Origin: Bordetella parapertussis
GTDB taxonomy: Bacteria > Pseudomonadota > Gammaproteobacteria > Burkholderiales > Casimicrobiaceae
Assembly (NCBI GenBank): GCA_943331295.2
Contig: CALQLA020000023.1
Location: 1 to 64,000 of the forward strand
Direction of reading: 5' to 3'
DNA: 64,000 bases
Below the pieces are notes generated by a model. That model saw only the letters and a list, made by a program, of their open reading frames with translations, made no database searches and was not told the origin of the DNA. Both the position numbers and the translations under genes were made by a program. Below, piece after piece: positions 16,975 to 25,865 of this stretch. Numbering within the stretch: position 1 is the first letter of the stretch; each line of letters begins with the position of its first letter.

Positions 16975-17895
16975 ATGCGCTTCACGATCTTCCAGGACAG
17001 CCGCAAGGGCTCGCGCAAGGTCAACCAGGACCGCATCGCCTACACCTACGGGCGCGATACCCTGCTGCTGGTCGTCGCCGACGGCATGGGCGGGCATGCG
17101 GGGGGCGAGATCGCCGCTCAGATCTGCGTGCGGCTCTTCATCGAGCGCTTCCAGCGCGAGGCGAAGCCCGTCCTCAGGAATCCCCTCAAGTTCCTGCAGG
17201 AGTCCATGACGCGCGCCCACCAGGCGCTGGGCTCGTACGCGAACCAGTTCTCGATGCTCGAGACGCCGCGCACCACGTGCGTCGCCTGCGTCATCCAGGC
17301 CGGCCACGCCTTCTGGGCGCACGTCGGCGACTCGCGGCTCTACCTCTTCCGCGAGGGCGTCCTGATCGGCCAGACCAAGGACCACTCCAAGGTGCAGTAC
17401 CTCGTCGACCAGGGCATCATCGGCCCCGACGAGGCCGCGACTCACCCCGACCGCAACCGGATCTTCAGCTGCCTCGGCGGGCTGGTCGACCCGGTGATCG
17501 ACATCGGCAAGCGCACGCTGCTGCACCACGGCGACGTGATGGTGCTCTGCACCGACGGTTTCTGGGGCGTGTTCGCGAAGGACGAGGTCGCGACGTGGGT
17601 GATGTCGACGCCGCTCCTCGAGGTGGCGCCGCAGATGATGCGCGAAGCCGAGCGGCGCGGCGGGGAAGAGGGCGACAACCTGTCCGCGATCGTCGTGCGC
17701 TGGGGCCCGGAGACGCCCGGCGACGAGCCCTCGACGACGATCACCGAGACGCTGGCGCAGGGCGAATTCCAGACGCAGATCGACAGCACGCTCACGCTCA
17801 CCGACCGCGCAGGCGCCCAGCGCGACCTGACGGAGGACGAGATCGAGCACGCGATCTCCGAAATCCAGGCAACGATCCAGCGCTACCGCAAGTAG
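16975..17895 (+). CDS. PP2C-family Ser/Thr phosphatase
   Basis: A 306-residue phosphatase. I start at MRFTIFQDSR, which places the domain start properly; the upstream frame is arginine-rich and overlaps the kinase. Motifs are KVNQDR, VADGMGGHAGGE, VGDSRLYLF, CTDGFWGVF and GDNLSAIVV, which give the complete metal site. About 60 extra C-terminal residues rich in Thr (TITETLAQGEFQTQIDST) follow the domain and could themselves be phosphorylated. The gene lies 37 bases after the kinase, so the two are probably made together as opposing enzymes. Confidence 0.9.
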   Translation: MRFTIFQDSRKGSRKVNQDRIAYTYGRDTLLLVVADGMGGHAGGEIAAQICVRLFIERFQREAKPVLRNPLKFLQESMTRAHQALGSYANQFSMLETPRTTCVACVIQAGHAFWAHVGDSRLYLFREGVLIGQTKDHSKVQYLVDQGIIGPDEAATHPDRNRIFSCLGGLVDPVIDIGKRTLLHHGDVMVLCTDGFWGVFAKDEVATWVMSTPLLEVAPQMMREAERRGGEEGDNLSAIVVRWGPETPGDEPSTTITETLAQGEFQTQIDSTLTLTDRAGAQRDLTEDEIEHAISEIQATIQRYRK

Positions 17896-17927
17896 CGCGC
17901 GGCCACAGGCAGGGGAACGATTCCGCA

Positions 17928-18677
17928 ATGCGGCAACTGATCATCGACACCGAGACCACCGGGCTCTATCCCGCGCAGGGCCATCGCATCATCGAGCTGG
18001 CGGCACTCGAGGTGGTGGACCGGCGCGCCACCGGGCGCACCGCGCACTATCGCCTTGATCCCGAGCGCGAGATCGACGCCGGCGCCACCGAGATCCACGG
18101 CATGACCTGGGAGGATCTCAAGGGCAAGCCGAAGTTCCGCGACGTGGCACCCGATTTCGCCGCGTTCGCGCGCGGCGCCGAATGGATCATCCACAACGCG
18201 CCGTTCGACCTGTCGTTCCTCGACACCGAGCTCGACCGCGCGGGGCTGCCCCGCTGCGCCACGCTCCACGCCGGCGTGATCGACACCCTTGCCCTGGCGC
18301 GCGAGATGTTTCCGGGCAAGCGCAACAACCTCGACGCGCTCTGCGAGCGGTTCGGGATCAGCACCGCGCACCGCACGCTGCACGGCGCGCTGCTCGACAC
18401 GCAACTCCTTGCCGAGGCCTACCTCGCGATGACCCGCGGGCAGGACACGCTGACGATCGACATCGCCGGCCCCGGCGCGCTCGCCGGGCTGGAGGGCGAC
18501 GCCGCCGGGGCGGTTGCCCGCGCCGCCGCCGGCGTGGCGCTGAAGGTCCTCGACCCCGACGCCGGCGAGCTCGAGGCGCACGCCGCGTACCTCGCCGCGC
18601 TGGACAAGGAGTCGAAGGGCCGGTGCGTCTGGCGCCTGCTGGAGGCCGCCGATCCCGGCACGCCGGCGCAGGCCTGA
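17928..18677 (+). CDS. dnaQ: DNA polymerase III epsilon subunit (3'-5' proofreading exonuclease)
   Basis: A 249-residue DEDDh exonuclease. Exo I is IIDTETTGL (residues 5-13), Exo II includes HNAPFDLSFLD, and Exo III is HGALLDTQLLAEAY with the catalytic His and Asp. The C-terminal tail after about residue 185 should bind the alpha subunit. It edits mismatched bases during chromosome replication. The gene starts 32 bases after the PP2C gene. A GC hairpin follows the stop. Confidence 0.93.
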   Translation: MRQLIIDTETTGLYPAQGHRIIELAALEVVDRRATGRTAHYRLDPEREIDAGATEIHGMTWEDLKGKPKFRDVAPDFAAFARGAEWIIHNAPFDLSFLDTELDRAGLPRCATLHAGVIDTLALAREMFPGKRNNLDALCERFGISTAHRTLHGALLDTQLLAEAYLAMTRGQDTLTIDIAGPGALAGLEGDAAGAVARAAAGVALKVLDPDAGELEAHAAYLAALDKESKGRCVWRLLEAADPGTPAQA

Positions 18678-18682
18678 GGTGC

Positions 18683-18708
18683 CGGGGCGCGCCGATTCCC
18701 GCGCCCCG
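18683..18708 (+). terminator. GC hairpin after dnaQ
   Basis: A perfect 9-base stem CGGGGCGCG / CGCGCCCCG with an 8-base loop, 5 bases after the dnaQ stop. There is no T-tract, so it may be a weak or Rho-assisted terminator. Confidence 0.4.
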
Positions 18709-18821
18709 CCGCACGCGCCGGCCGGCGCTGTCATGCGGTCGTCACATTCGACCGCCACAGTCTCGTCTCCGCCCAACGCCACCGCCACCGCCACCGCCGG
18801 CCCCGCCGGCAAGCTGACCGC

Positions 18822-20912
18822 ATGAAGGGATCGCCGCCCGTTCCGCTCAACCGCGAGCTGTCGCTGCTCGCGTTCAACCGCAGGGTCCTCGCGCTGGCGG
18901 AGGATGCGCACGTGCCGCTTCTGGAGCGGCTGCGCTTCCTGTGCATCCTCGGCAGCAACCTCGACGAGTTCTTCGAGATCCGCGTGGCCGGCATCAAGGA
19001 GCAGCTGCGGGCAAAGGTTGCGCCGTCCGGGATGTCGATGCAGGAGGCGCGCGCGCTGTTCGTGCAGGTCGGCGCCGAAGCGCGCGCGCTGATCGCCGAC
19101 CAGTACTGCGTGCTCAACGTCGACGTGCTGCCGGCGCTGGAGAAGGAAGGCGTGCGCCTGGTCCGCCGCACCGAGTTCACGCCCGCCGAGGCGGCGTGGG
19201 TCGGCGAGTACTTCCGGCGCGAGGTGCGGCCGCTGCTGACGCCGATCGGGCTCGACCCGGCGCACCCGTTCCCGCAGGTCGTCAACAAGAGCCTCAACTT
19301 CGTCATCGAGCTGTCCGGCCGCGATGCCTTCGGCCGCGACACCGGCATCGCCATCGTCAAGGCGCCGCGGGTGGTGCCGCGCATCATCGCGCTGCCGAGG
19401 AGCGTCGTCGGCGCAGACCACGTGTTTGTGATGCTGTCGTCGGTCATCCACGCCCACCTGCACGAGCTCTTCGGCGGCCGCGAGGTCGTCAACTACTCGC
19501 AGTTCCGCGTCACCCGCGACGCCGACCTGTGGATCGACGAGGAGGAAGTGAAGAACCTCCGGCAGGCGCTGCAGGGCGAGCTGCCGCAGCGGCAGTTCGG
19601 CTCGGCCGTGCGCCTCGAGGTCGCGGCCGCCTGCCCGGACCACCTTGCCGGCTTCCTGCTCCAGCAGTTCGAGCTCGGCCCCGACGACCTCTACCGCTGC
19701 GACGGGCCGGTCAACGTCGCGCGGCTCGCCTCGCTGGTCGACCAGGTCGACATCAACGCGCTCAAGTACGACCCGTTCGTCCCGGGGCTGCCCGACCGCG
19801 TGCGCGCGCATCCCGACATCCTCGCCGCGGTGCGGGCGCACGACATCCTGCTGCATCACCCGTACCAGTCGTTCGAGCCGGTCGTCGAGTTCATCCGCGC
19901 CGCGGCCGACGACCCCGACGTGGTCGCGGTCAAGCAGACCGTCTATCGCACCGGCGTCAATTCGGTGCTGATGGAGGCGTTGATCGAGGCCGCGCGGCGT
20001 GGCAAGGAGGTGACCGTCGTCGTCGAGCTGATGGCGCGCTTCGACGAGGAGGCGAACATCAACTGGGCGGAGCGGCTGGAGCAGGCCGGGGCGCAGGTCG
20101 TCTACGGCGTGTTCGGGCTGAAGACGCATGCCAAGCTGGCGCTCCTCATCCGGCGCGAGGCGCAGAAGGGGGGGCGCTCGCGGCTCGTCCCCTACGCGCA
20201 TCTCGGCACCGGCAACTATCATCCGCGGACCACCCGCCTTTACTCGGACTTCGGGATGCTGACCGCCGACCCGGTCGTCTGCCGCGACGTGGACGAGGTG
20301 TTCCTGCACATCACCAGCCTCGCGCGCGCCGGCAGGATGCAGCGCCTCCTGCTCGCGCCGTTCACGATGCACCGCCGGGTGATCGAACTGATCCGGCGGG
20401 AGACGCGCCACGCGCGCGCGGGCAAGCCGGCGCGCATCGTCGCGAAGATGAACGCGCTCACCGAGGAAGGCGTGATCAACGCGCTCTACGCCGCGTCGCA
20501 GGCGGGCGTGGCCGTCGACCTCGTCGTCCGCGGCGCGTGCGCGTTGCGTCCCGGCGTCCCCGGCTTCTCGGACAACATCCGCGTGCGGTCGATCCTGGGG
20601 CGCTTCCTCGAGCATCACCGCGTGTGGTGCTTCGACAACAACGGCGCCACCGACGTGTGGCTCGCGTCGGCCGACTGGATGGGGCGCAACCTGTTCAAGC
20701 GCATCGAGGTCGCGTTCCCCGTGCGCGACCCCGAGCTGAGGCGCCGCGTCGTCGACGAAGGCCTGCGGCTCTTTCTCACGGACAACCGCGACGCGTGGGC
20801 GCTGGCGGCGGACGGTACCTGGAGCAAGGTTCGGCCCCGCGGGCGTGCGCACTCCCGCTCGGCGCAGGCCGAGCTGCTCGCGCGGATGCGCGGCGCGGAT
20901 GAGACGGATTGA
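18822..20912 (+). CDS. ppk: Polyphosphate kinase 1
   Basis: A 696-residue PPK1. The N-terminal domain has LNRELSLLAFNRRVL and the FCILGSNLDEFFEIRV region. The catalytic His is residue 436 in GLKTHAKLALL, aligning with E. coli His435; a second conserved His is 467 in GTGNYHPRTTRLY, and His598 in GRFLEHHRVW matches the E. coli His592 region. The enzyme makes long-chain polyphosphate from ATP through a phosphohistidine intermediate, at the inner membrane. The next gene on the strand is sixA, a phosphohistidine phosphatase, and then ppx lies on the opposite strand, so synthesis and breakdown are adjacent. Confidence 0.96.
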   Translation: MKGSPPVPLNRELSLLAFNRRVLALAEDAHVPLLERLRFLCILGSNLDEFFEIRVAGIKEQLRAKVAPSGMSMQEARALFVQVGAEARALIADQYCVLNVDVLPALEKEGVRLVRRTEFTPAEAAWVGEYFRREVRPLLTPIGLDPAHPFPQVVNKSLNFVIELSGRDAFGRDTGIAIVKAPRVVPRIIALPRSVVGADHVFVMLSSVIHAHLHELFGGREVVNYSQFRVTRDADLWIDEEEVKNLRQALQGELPQRQFGSAVRLEVAAACPDHLAGFLLQQFELGPDDLYRCDGPVNVARLASLVDQVDINALKYDPFVPGLPDRVRAHPDILAAVRAHDILLHHPYQSFEPVVEFIRAAADDPDVVAVKQTVYRTGVNSVLMEALIEAARRGKEVTVVVELMARFDEEANINWAERLEQAGAQVVYGVFGLKTHAKLALLIRREAQKGGRSRLVPYAHLGTGNYHPRTTRLYSDFGMLTADPVVCRDVDEVFLHITSLARAGRMQRLLLAPFTMHRRVIELIRRETRHARAGKPARIVAKMNALTEEGVINALYAASQAGVAVDLVVRGACALRPGVPGFSDNIRVRSILGRFLEHHRVWCFDNNGATDVWLASADWMGRNLFKRIEVAFPVRDPELRRRVVDEGLRLFLTDNRDAWALAADGTWSKVRPRGRAHSRSAQAELLARMRGADETD

Positions 20913-20970
20913 GTTGGTTTCCCAACGCGGGGCGCGCAGCGCCATGCCTGGCATGTTCCCGGGCGGCACG

Positions 20971-21060
20971 CGCAGCCCGGGATGAGCGCGAGCGAAACCC
21001 GGGTGGACCGTGCCTGTTCGCGCATCCCCCGGGTTTCGCTGCCGCTCAACCCGGGCTGCG
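20971..21060. repeat. REP-like inverted repeat, copy 1 (both arms)
   Basis: Two 33-base arms (20971-21003 and 21028-21060) are inverted copies matching at 30 of 33 positions, separated by 24 bases. The core of each arm is AACCCGGG, with a GAGCG or CGCTC block. The same core recurs after three other genes in this window. It lies between ppk and sixA and may end or attenuate ppk transcription. Confidence 0.85.
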
Positions 21061-21123
21061 GGAGCGCGGGGCAGCGCGCTTCGGACGGCCGTGCCGGCGC
21101 CTCCAACAACGACGAGGAATGAG

Positions 21124-21576
21124 ATGGACCTGATCCTGTGGCGACATGCGGAAGCGGAGCCGGGCGAGCCCGATCTCGGGCGGCGGTTGACGGCCAAGGG
21201 CCACAAGCAGGCCGAGCGGATGGGCGAGTGGCTGGACCGCAACCTGCCCGAGGGCACGCGCGTGCTGGTGTCGCCGGCCGACCGCGCGCAGCAGACCGCC
21301 GCCGGGCTGAAGCGCAAGTTCCGCACCGTCCCCGAGATCGCACCGGGCGCCACGGTGGCCGCGGTGCTCGCCGCGGCGAACTGGCCCGACGCGCGCGAGC
21401 CGGTGCTGATCGTCGGTCACCAGCCGACGCTGGGCGAGGTCGCCGCGTTCCTGCTGTCCGGCGAGGATGCCGACTGGGCCGTGAAGAAGGGCGCCGTGTG
21501 GTGGCTTTCCAACCGGAGCCGGGACGGATCCTCGGCCGTGGTGCTGCGCGTGGCGATCGGCCCGGACTTCGTCTAG
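21124..21576 (+). CDS. sixA: Phosphohistidine phosphatase SixA
   Basis: A 150-residue histidine-phosphatase-family protein. The start MDLILWRHAEAEPGE follows GAGGAATGAG, a good ribosome-binding site. The catalytic RHA is at residues 7-9 and the second catalytic His is in VGHQPTLGEV. SixA removes phosphate from phosphohistidine proteins such as HPt domains and nitrogen-PTS proteins. Here it follows ppk and converges on ppx with a 31-base gap. A link to PPK phosphohistidine turnover is only a hypothesis from the neighbourhood. Confidence 0.9.
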   Translation: MDLILWRHAEAEPGEPDLGRRLTAKGHKQAERMGEWLDRNLPEGTRVLVSPADRAQQTAAGLKRKFRTVPEIAPGATVAAVLAAANWPDAREPVLIVGHQPTLGEVAAFLLSGEDADWAVKKGAVWWLSNRSRDGSSAVVLRVAIGPDFV

Positions 21577-21607
21577 CGCCTCCGGCGCGCCGCTCTCGCG
21601 CCGGCGA

Positions 21608-23128
21608 CTAGCTGCGCTTCCTGGCACGCGGCAGCGCGCCGCCGGGAAGCCCGGGCCGCCGCCACGGATGGCCCAGCGCGGCCCATTCGCCGCGCTCCTT
21701 CTCCAGCAGGTGCGCGGTCAGGGGATGCGCCTTCAGCCAGCGCCCGGACACGTCGAAGCGCATCCGCGGCCGGAACGCGACGATCATCCGGGGCCGGTCG
21801 ATCGTCCGCCGCGCGTGGTGGAAGAGCACCGCGAGCCGCAGCGCGACGAGTTCCGCGCGCAGCGTCGCGGCGGCGAGCGCCGGCGCCATCTTGGCGAGCC
21901 GGCCGCGGCAGCCCAGGACCAGCAGCGCGACGGCCTGCTGTTCCTGCGCCGAGAAGCCCGGCATGTCGGCGTTCTGCAGGATGTAGGCGCCGTGGCGGTG
22001 ATAACCGGTGTGCGAGACGGAGAATCCCGTCTCGTGCAGCAGCGCCGCCCACTCGAGGCGCTGGACCGTGCCCTCGTCGGCGTCGGGATGGCCCTGCCGG
22101 TAGAGCGCCGTCGCCATCTGCGCGACCCGCGCCGCGTGCTCGCGGTCGATCCGGTAGCGCGTGAGGAACTGCTCGACCGTCGCGCTGCGGACGTCGCGAT
22201 GCGCGGTGCGGCCGAGGAGGTCGTAGAGGACGCCCAGACGCAGCGCGCCGCCGACCGGGTTGATCCGCAGCACGTCGAGTTCGGTCAGCGCGGCCGACAT
22301 GATCGCGAGGCCGCCCGCCAGCACTGGCGTGCGTTGCGGCTTCAGCGCCTCGAGCTTCAGGCGCCGCACGTCGCCGGCGGCGATCATCCGCCGGCGCAGC
22401 CGCGCCAGCCCCTCGGGTGTGATGCCGCCCGCGGACATCCCGTTCTGCTCGAGGATCTCGGCGAGCGCCAGCGCCGTTCCCGACGACGCGTACGCGGCCT
22501 GCCAGTGGCTGCGGTTGAACTCGTTGGCGATCGCCTCGACCTCGGCGCGGGCGACCGTGTCGGCCGCGGCGAACGCGCTCGCCGACAGGGTGCCGTCGCC
22601 GAAGAAGCGCTGGGTGATGGCGACGCAGCCGATCTTCAGCGATTCGAGCCGGTCGGCCGTGTGCCCGCGGCCGATGATGAACTCGGTCGACCCGCCGCCG
22701 ATGTCGATGACGAGGCGCGGCGCGTCGTCGGCCGGCAGCACGTGGGCGACGCCGGCGTAGATGAGCCGCGCTTCCTCGTACCCGGTGATGATGTCGATCG
22801 GGAAGCCGAGCGCACGCTCCGCCTGCGGCAGGAACGCGCCCACGTTCTTCGCCACCCGGAACGTATTGGTCGCGACGGCGCGGACGGCAGAAGGATGCAG
22901 CCCCGTGATCCGCTCGCCGAACCGTGCGAGGCAGGCGAGCGCCGCGCGCCGCGCCTCCGCGGTGAGGCGGCCCTTGCTGTCGAGCGCGGCGCCGATGCGC
23001 AGCGTTTCCCGCCAGGTGTCGAGCCGGTAGATCTGGTCGCCCTCGACGCGGCCCACTTCCAGCCGGAAGCTGTTCGAGCCCATGTCGACGACGGCGAGCG
23101 TGGTGGCGGTGAGCTTTCCGGTGGTCAT
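21608..23128 (-). CDS. ppx: Exopolyphosphatase / pppGpp phosphatase (Ppx/GppA)
   Basis: A 506-residue ASKHA-fold protein. The phosphate-1 loop is VDMGSNSFRLEVGRV and the phosphate-2 loop is VIDIGGGSTEFIIG. The C-terminal half carries the HD-like domain (ALLHETGFSVSHTGYHRHGAYIL). It trims polyphosphate from the ends and in some species turns pppGpp into ppGpp. It faces ppk-sixA convergently and is divergent from ilvA. Either a Ppx or a GppA label would fit; the next-door ppk favours Ppx. Confidence 0.92.
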   Translation of the reverse strand: MTTGKLTATTLAVVDMGSNSFRLEVGRVEGDQIYRLDTWRETLRIGAALDSKGRLTAEARRAALACLARFGERITGLHPSAVRAVATNTFRVAKNVGAFLPQAERALGFPIDIITGYEEARLIYAGVAHVLPADDAPRLVIDIGGGSTEFIIGRGHTADRLESLKIGCVAITQRFFGDGTLSASAFAAADTVARAEVEAIANEFNRSHWQAAYASSGTALALAEILEQNGMSAGGITPEGLARLRRRMIAAGDVRRLKLEALKPQRTPVLAGGLAIMSAALTELDVLRINPVGGALRLGVLYDLLGRTAHRDVRSATVEQFLTRYRIDREHAARVAQMATALYRQGHPDADEGTVQRLEWAALLHETGFSVSHTGYHRHGAYILQNADMPGFSAQEQQAVALLVLGCRGRLAKMAPALAAATLRAELVALRLAVLFHHARRTIDRPRMIVAFRPRMRFDVSGRWLKAHPLTAHLLEKERGEWAALGHPWRRPGLPGGALPRARKRS

Positions 23129-23274
23129 TTCGCCTGCGAGCGTAGCAGAAACGGCCGCCGGTCCGAAGCGGGAAAGCGCCGGCGACGCCGATGGCGCGCG
23201 CTGCGCGGCCCCCGCTTTCCTGCTAGGCTCCCCGGTTGCCCCTCCTCCTCCGCGCGCACCGAGCGCCGTCCGCC

Positions 23275-24789
23275 ATGCCTGTCGACTACCTGCAGAAGAT
23301 CCTGACCGCGAAGGTCTACGACGTCGCGATCGAATCGCCGCTCGACCCGGCGCCCGTGCTCTCCCGCCGCCTGAACAACCGCGTGCTGCTGAAGCGCGAG
23401 GATCAGCAGCCGGTATTCTCGTTCAAGCTGCGCGGCGCCTACAACAAGATGGCCAACCTGTCCGCGGCGGCGCGCAGCCGCGGCGTCATCGCCGCCTCGG
23501 CCGGCAACCATGCGCAGGGCGTGGCGCTCGCGGCACAGCGCCTCGGCTGCCGCGCGACGATCGTGATGCCGGTCACCACGCCGCAGATCAAGATCGCCGC
23601 CGTCGAGGCGCGCGGCGCCGAGGTCCTGCTGCACGGCGACTCCTACAGCGACGCCTACGCGCACGCGCTCGTGCTGCAGCAGAAGTCGAAGGCGACGTTC
23701 GTTCATCCGTACGACGATCCCGACGTGATCGCGGGCCAGGGCACGATCGGCATGGAGATCCTGCGCCAGTGGCAGGGGCCGCTCGACGCGATCTTCGTCG
23801 CGATCGGCGGCGGCGGGCTCGCGAGCGGCATCGCCTCGTACGTGAAGCGGGTGCGGCCGGAGGTGAAGATCATCGGCGTGCAGCCGGTCGATTCCGACGC
23901 GATGGCGCGCTCGATCGCGGCGGGCCGCAGGGTGCGGCTCGACCGCGTCGGCCTCTTCGCTGACGGCGTCGCGGTCAAGGAGGTCGGCAAGGAGACGTTC
24001 CGCATCTGCCGCGAGCTCCTCGACGACATCGTCCTGGTCGACACCGATGCCACCTGCGCGGCGATCAAGGACGTGTTCGAGGACACGCGCTCGATCCTCG
24101 AGCCGGCGGGCGCGCTGTCGGTCGCGGGCGTCAAGGCGTGGTGCGCGCGCCACCGCGCGGTCGACCAGACCTTCGTCGCGATCGCCTGCGGCGCCAACAT
24201 GAACTTCGACCGCCTGCGCTTCGTGGCCGAGCGCGCCGAGCTGGGCGAGCAGCGCGAGGCGATCCTGGCCGTGACGATTCCCGAGCGCCCCGGGAGCTTC
24301 CTCGCCTTCTGCAAGCTGCTCGGCAAGCGGTCGATCACCGAGTTCAACTACCGCTACGCGGACAGCCGGGAGGCGCACCTCTTCGTCGGGCTGGAAGTCT
24401 CGGGCCGCGACGAGACCCGGCACCTGCTGGCCGAGATGAAGCGGCAGCGGATCGCCGCCTACGACCTGACCGACAACGAAATGGCGAAGCTGCACGTCCG
24501 GCACCTGGTCGGCGGCCACGCGCCGGCGGCGGAGAACGAGATCCTCTACCGCTTCGAGTTCCCGGAGCGCCCCGGCGCGCTGATGCAGTTCCTGGAAAGC
24601 ATGAGCAGCGGCTGGAACATCAGCCTGTTCCACTACCGCAACCACGGCGCCGACTACGGCCGCGTGCTGGCCGGAATGCAGGTGCCGCCGTCGGACAAGG
24701 CCGAATTCCGCGCTTTTCTCGATCGACTGGGTTATGCCTGCGTCGAGGAAACCGCCAATCCCGCCTACCGGATGTTTCTCGGCTGCTGA
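23275..24789 (+). CDS. ilvA: Threonine ammonia-lyase, biosynthetic
   Basis: A 504-residue full-length IlvA. The PLP lysine is in FSFKLRGAYNKM (about residue 53) and the PLP-phosphate loop is GGGGLASGI. The C-terminal half contains two ACT-like regulatory domains, recognised by IPERPGSFLAF and FPERPGALMQF. It deaminates threonine to 2-oxobutanoate, the first step to isoleucine, with isoleucine feedback and valine antagonism expected from family knowledge. I start at MPVDYLQKIL rather than an in-frame Met 13 codons earlier. A truncated second PLP lyase lies at 57.2 kb. Confidence 0.95.
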   Translation: MPVDYLQKILTAKVYDVAIESPLDPAPVLSRRLNNRVLLKREDQQPVFSFKLRGAYNKMANLSAAARSRGVIAASAGNHAQGVALAAQRLGCRATIVMPVTTPQIKIAAVEARGAEVLLHGDSYSDAYAHALVLQQKSKATFVHPYDDPDVIAGQGTIGMEILRQWQGPLDAIFVAIGGGGLASGIASYVKRVRPEVKIIGVQPVDSDAMARSIAAGRRVRLDRVGLFADGVAVKEVGKETFRICRELLDDIVLVDTDATCAAIKDVFEDTRSILEPAGALSVAGVKAWCARHRAVDQTFVAIACGANMNFDRLRFVAERAELGEQREAILAVTIPERPGSFLAFCKLLGKRSITEFNYRYADSREAHLFVGLEVSGRDETRHLLAEMKRQRIAAYDLTDNEMAKLHVRHLVGGHAPAAENEILYRFEFPERPGALMQFLESMSSGWNISLFHYRNHGADYGRVLAGMQVPPSDKAEFRAFLDRLGYACVEETANPAYRMFLGC

Positions 24790-24792
24790 CGG

Positions 24793-24849
24793 CGCGCCGC
24801 GGGCTGGCTGCGGCGGGTCCCGGCTGCGGCGGGCGCCTCCCGCGGCGCG
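24793..24849 (+). terminator. Inverted repeat after ilvA
   Basis: Perfect 11-base arms CGCGCCGCGGG (24793-24803) and CCCGCGGCGCG (24839-24849), separated by 35 bases and starting 4 bases past the ilvA stop. It could stop transcription before the pil operon; there is a short A-run but no clear T-tract. Confidence 0.35.
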
Positions 24850-25023
24850 GGAAAAATGCATCGGTGCGACGCAAATGCGCGGAAACCCCGGTGAATGCCG
24901 ATTCCGACAAGGTTTATGCCCTAGGCAAGCCGGATCAGCCGTGGCAAACTCGCCGGTGCGCGCTGCTGCGCGCCGGTGCGCGTCCGGACGGAATCGTCAG
25001 GAGGACAGAACGGGGAGCCAACG

Positions 25024-25422
25024 TTGCCGGAGCCGAATCCGCTGTCGGGCGTCAAGGTGATGGTGATCGACGATTCGAACACCATTCGCCGCAGCGCGGA
25101 GATCTTCCTGCTCCAGGCCGGTTGCACGGTGATCCTGGCGGAGGACGGCTTCGACGCGCTCGCGAAGATCGCCGACCACCAGCCGGACATGATCTTCGTC
25201 GACATCATGATGCCGCGCCTCGACGGCTACCAGACCTGCGCGCTGATCAAGAAGAACGCGCGGTTCCACTCGATGCCGGTGGTGATGCTGTCGTCGAAGG
25301 ACGGGCTGTTCGACCGCGCGCGCGGTCGCATGGTCGGGTCCGACCAGTACCTCACCAAGCCGTTCACGAAGGAAAGCCTGCTGAAGACGGTGGCGGCGCA
25401 CGTGAAGGCCGGCGGTCGATGA
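25024..25422 (+). CDS. pilG: Twitching-motility response regulator PilG
   Basis: A CheY-like single REC domain of about 132 residues. The most likely start is TTG at 25024 (MPEPNPLSGV), which has GGGGAG 7 bases upstream; an in-frame GTG at 24976 would add 16 residues. The acidic pocket is MVIDDS, the phospho-Asp is in IFVDIMMP, and the Ser and Lys switch residues are in LSSKD and LTKPF. The run DRARGRMVGSDQYLTKPFTK is typical of PilG. It heads the Chp-type operon pilG-H-I-J-L, which controls type IV pilus extension and, in Pseudomonas, cAMP signalling. Confidence 0.88.
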   Translation: MPEPNPLSGVKVMVIDDSNTIRRSAEIFLLQAGCTVILAEDGFDALAKIADHQPDMIFVDIMMPRLDGYQTCALIKKNARFHSMPVVMLSSKDGLFDRARGRMVGSDQYLTKPFTKESLLKTVAAHVKAGGR

Positions 25423-25486
25423 ACCTCCGCATGCGCCCTTGCCGCGCCGGTCATCCCGCGGCGCATCGATCCACAGGACACGCCAC

Positions 25487-25852
25487 ATGACCATCCGGAA
25501 GATACTGATCGTCGACGACTCGCCGACCGAGCGCCACGTGCTGAACGAGATGCTTTCCAAGGCCGGCTTCGACGTCATCGCGAGCGACAACGGCGAGGAC
25601 GCCATCATGAAGGCCAAGCGGGACCGGCCCGACATGATCCTGATGGACGTGGTGATGCCTGGCCTCAACGGGTTCCAGGCCACGCGCGCGATCAGCCGCG
25701 ACCCCGAGACCCGCTCGATCCCGGTCATCCTTTGCACGTCGAAGAGCCAGGAGACCGACAAGATCTGGGGGCTGCGCCAGGGCGCGCGGAGCTACGTCGT
25801 CAAGCCGGTCGACAAGGACGAGCTGCTCGCGAAGATCGCAGCGCTCGACTGA
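25487..25852 (+). CDS. pilH: Twitching-motility response regulator PilH
   Basis: A 121-residue CheY-like REC domain starting MTIRKILIVDDSPTE. The phospho-Asp lies in ILMDVVMPG, the Thr in CTSKSQETDK and the Lys in VVKPVDKDEL. In related systems PilH acts as the second output or phosphate sink opposite PilG, favouring pilus retraction. It starts 64 bases after pilG and is followed by pilI 13 bases later. Confidence 0.93.
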   Translation: MTIRKILIVDDSPTERHVLNEMLSKAGFDVIASDNGEDAIMKAKRDRPDMILMDVVMPGLNGFQATRAISRDPETRSIPVILCTSKSQETDKIWGLRQGARSYVVKPVDKDELLAKIAALD

Positions 25853-25865
25853 ACGCTGCCTCCCG

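Noticed and set aside
17883..21353. An 1156-codon minus-strand frame over dnaQ and ppk
   Set aside because: It lies antisense to genes with full motif sets and shows no family likeness; a GC-bias artefact.
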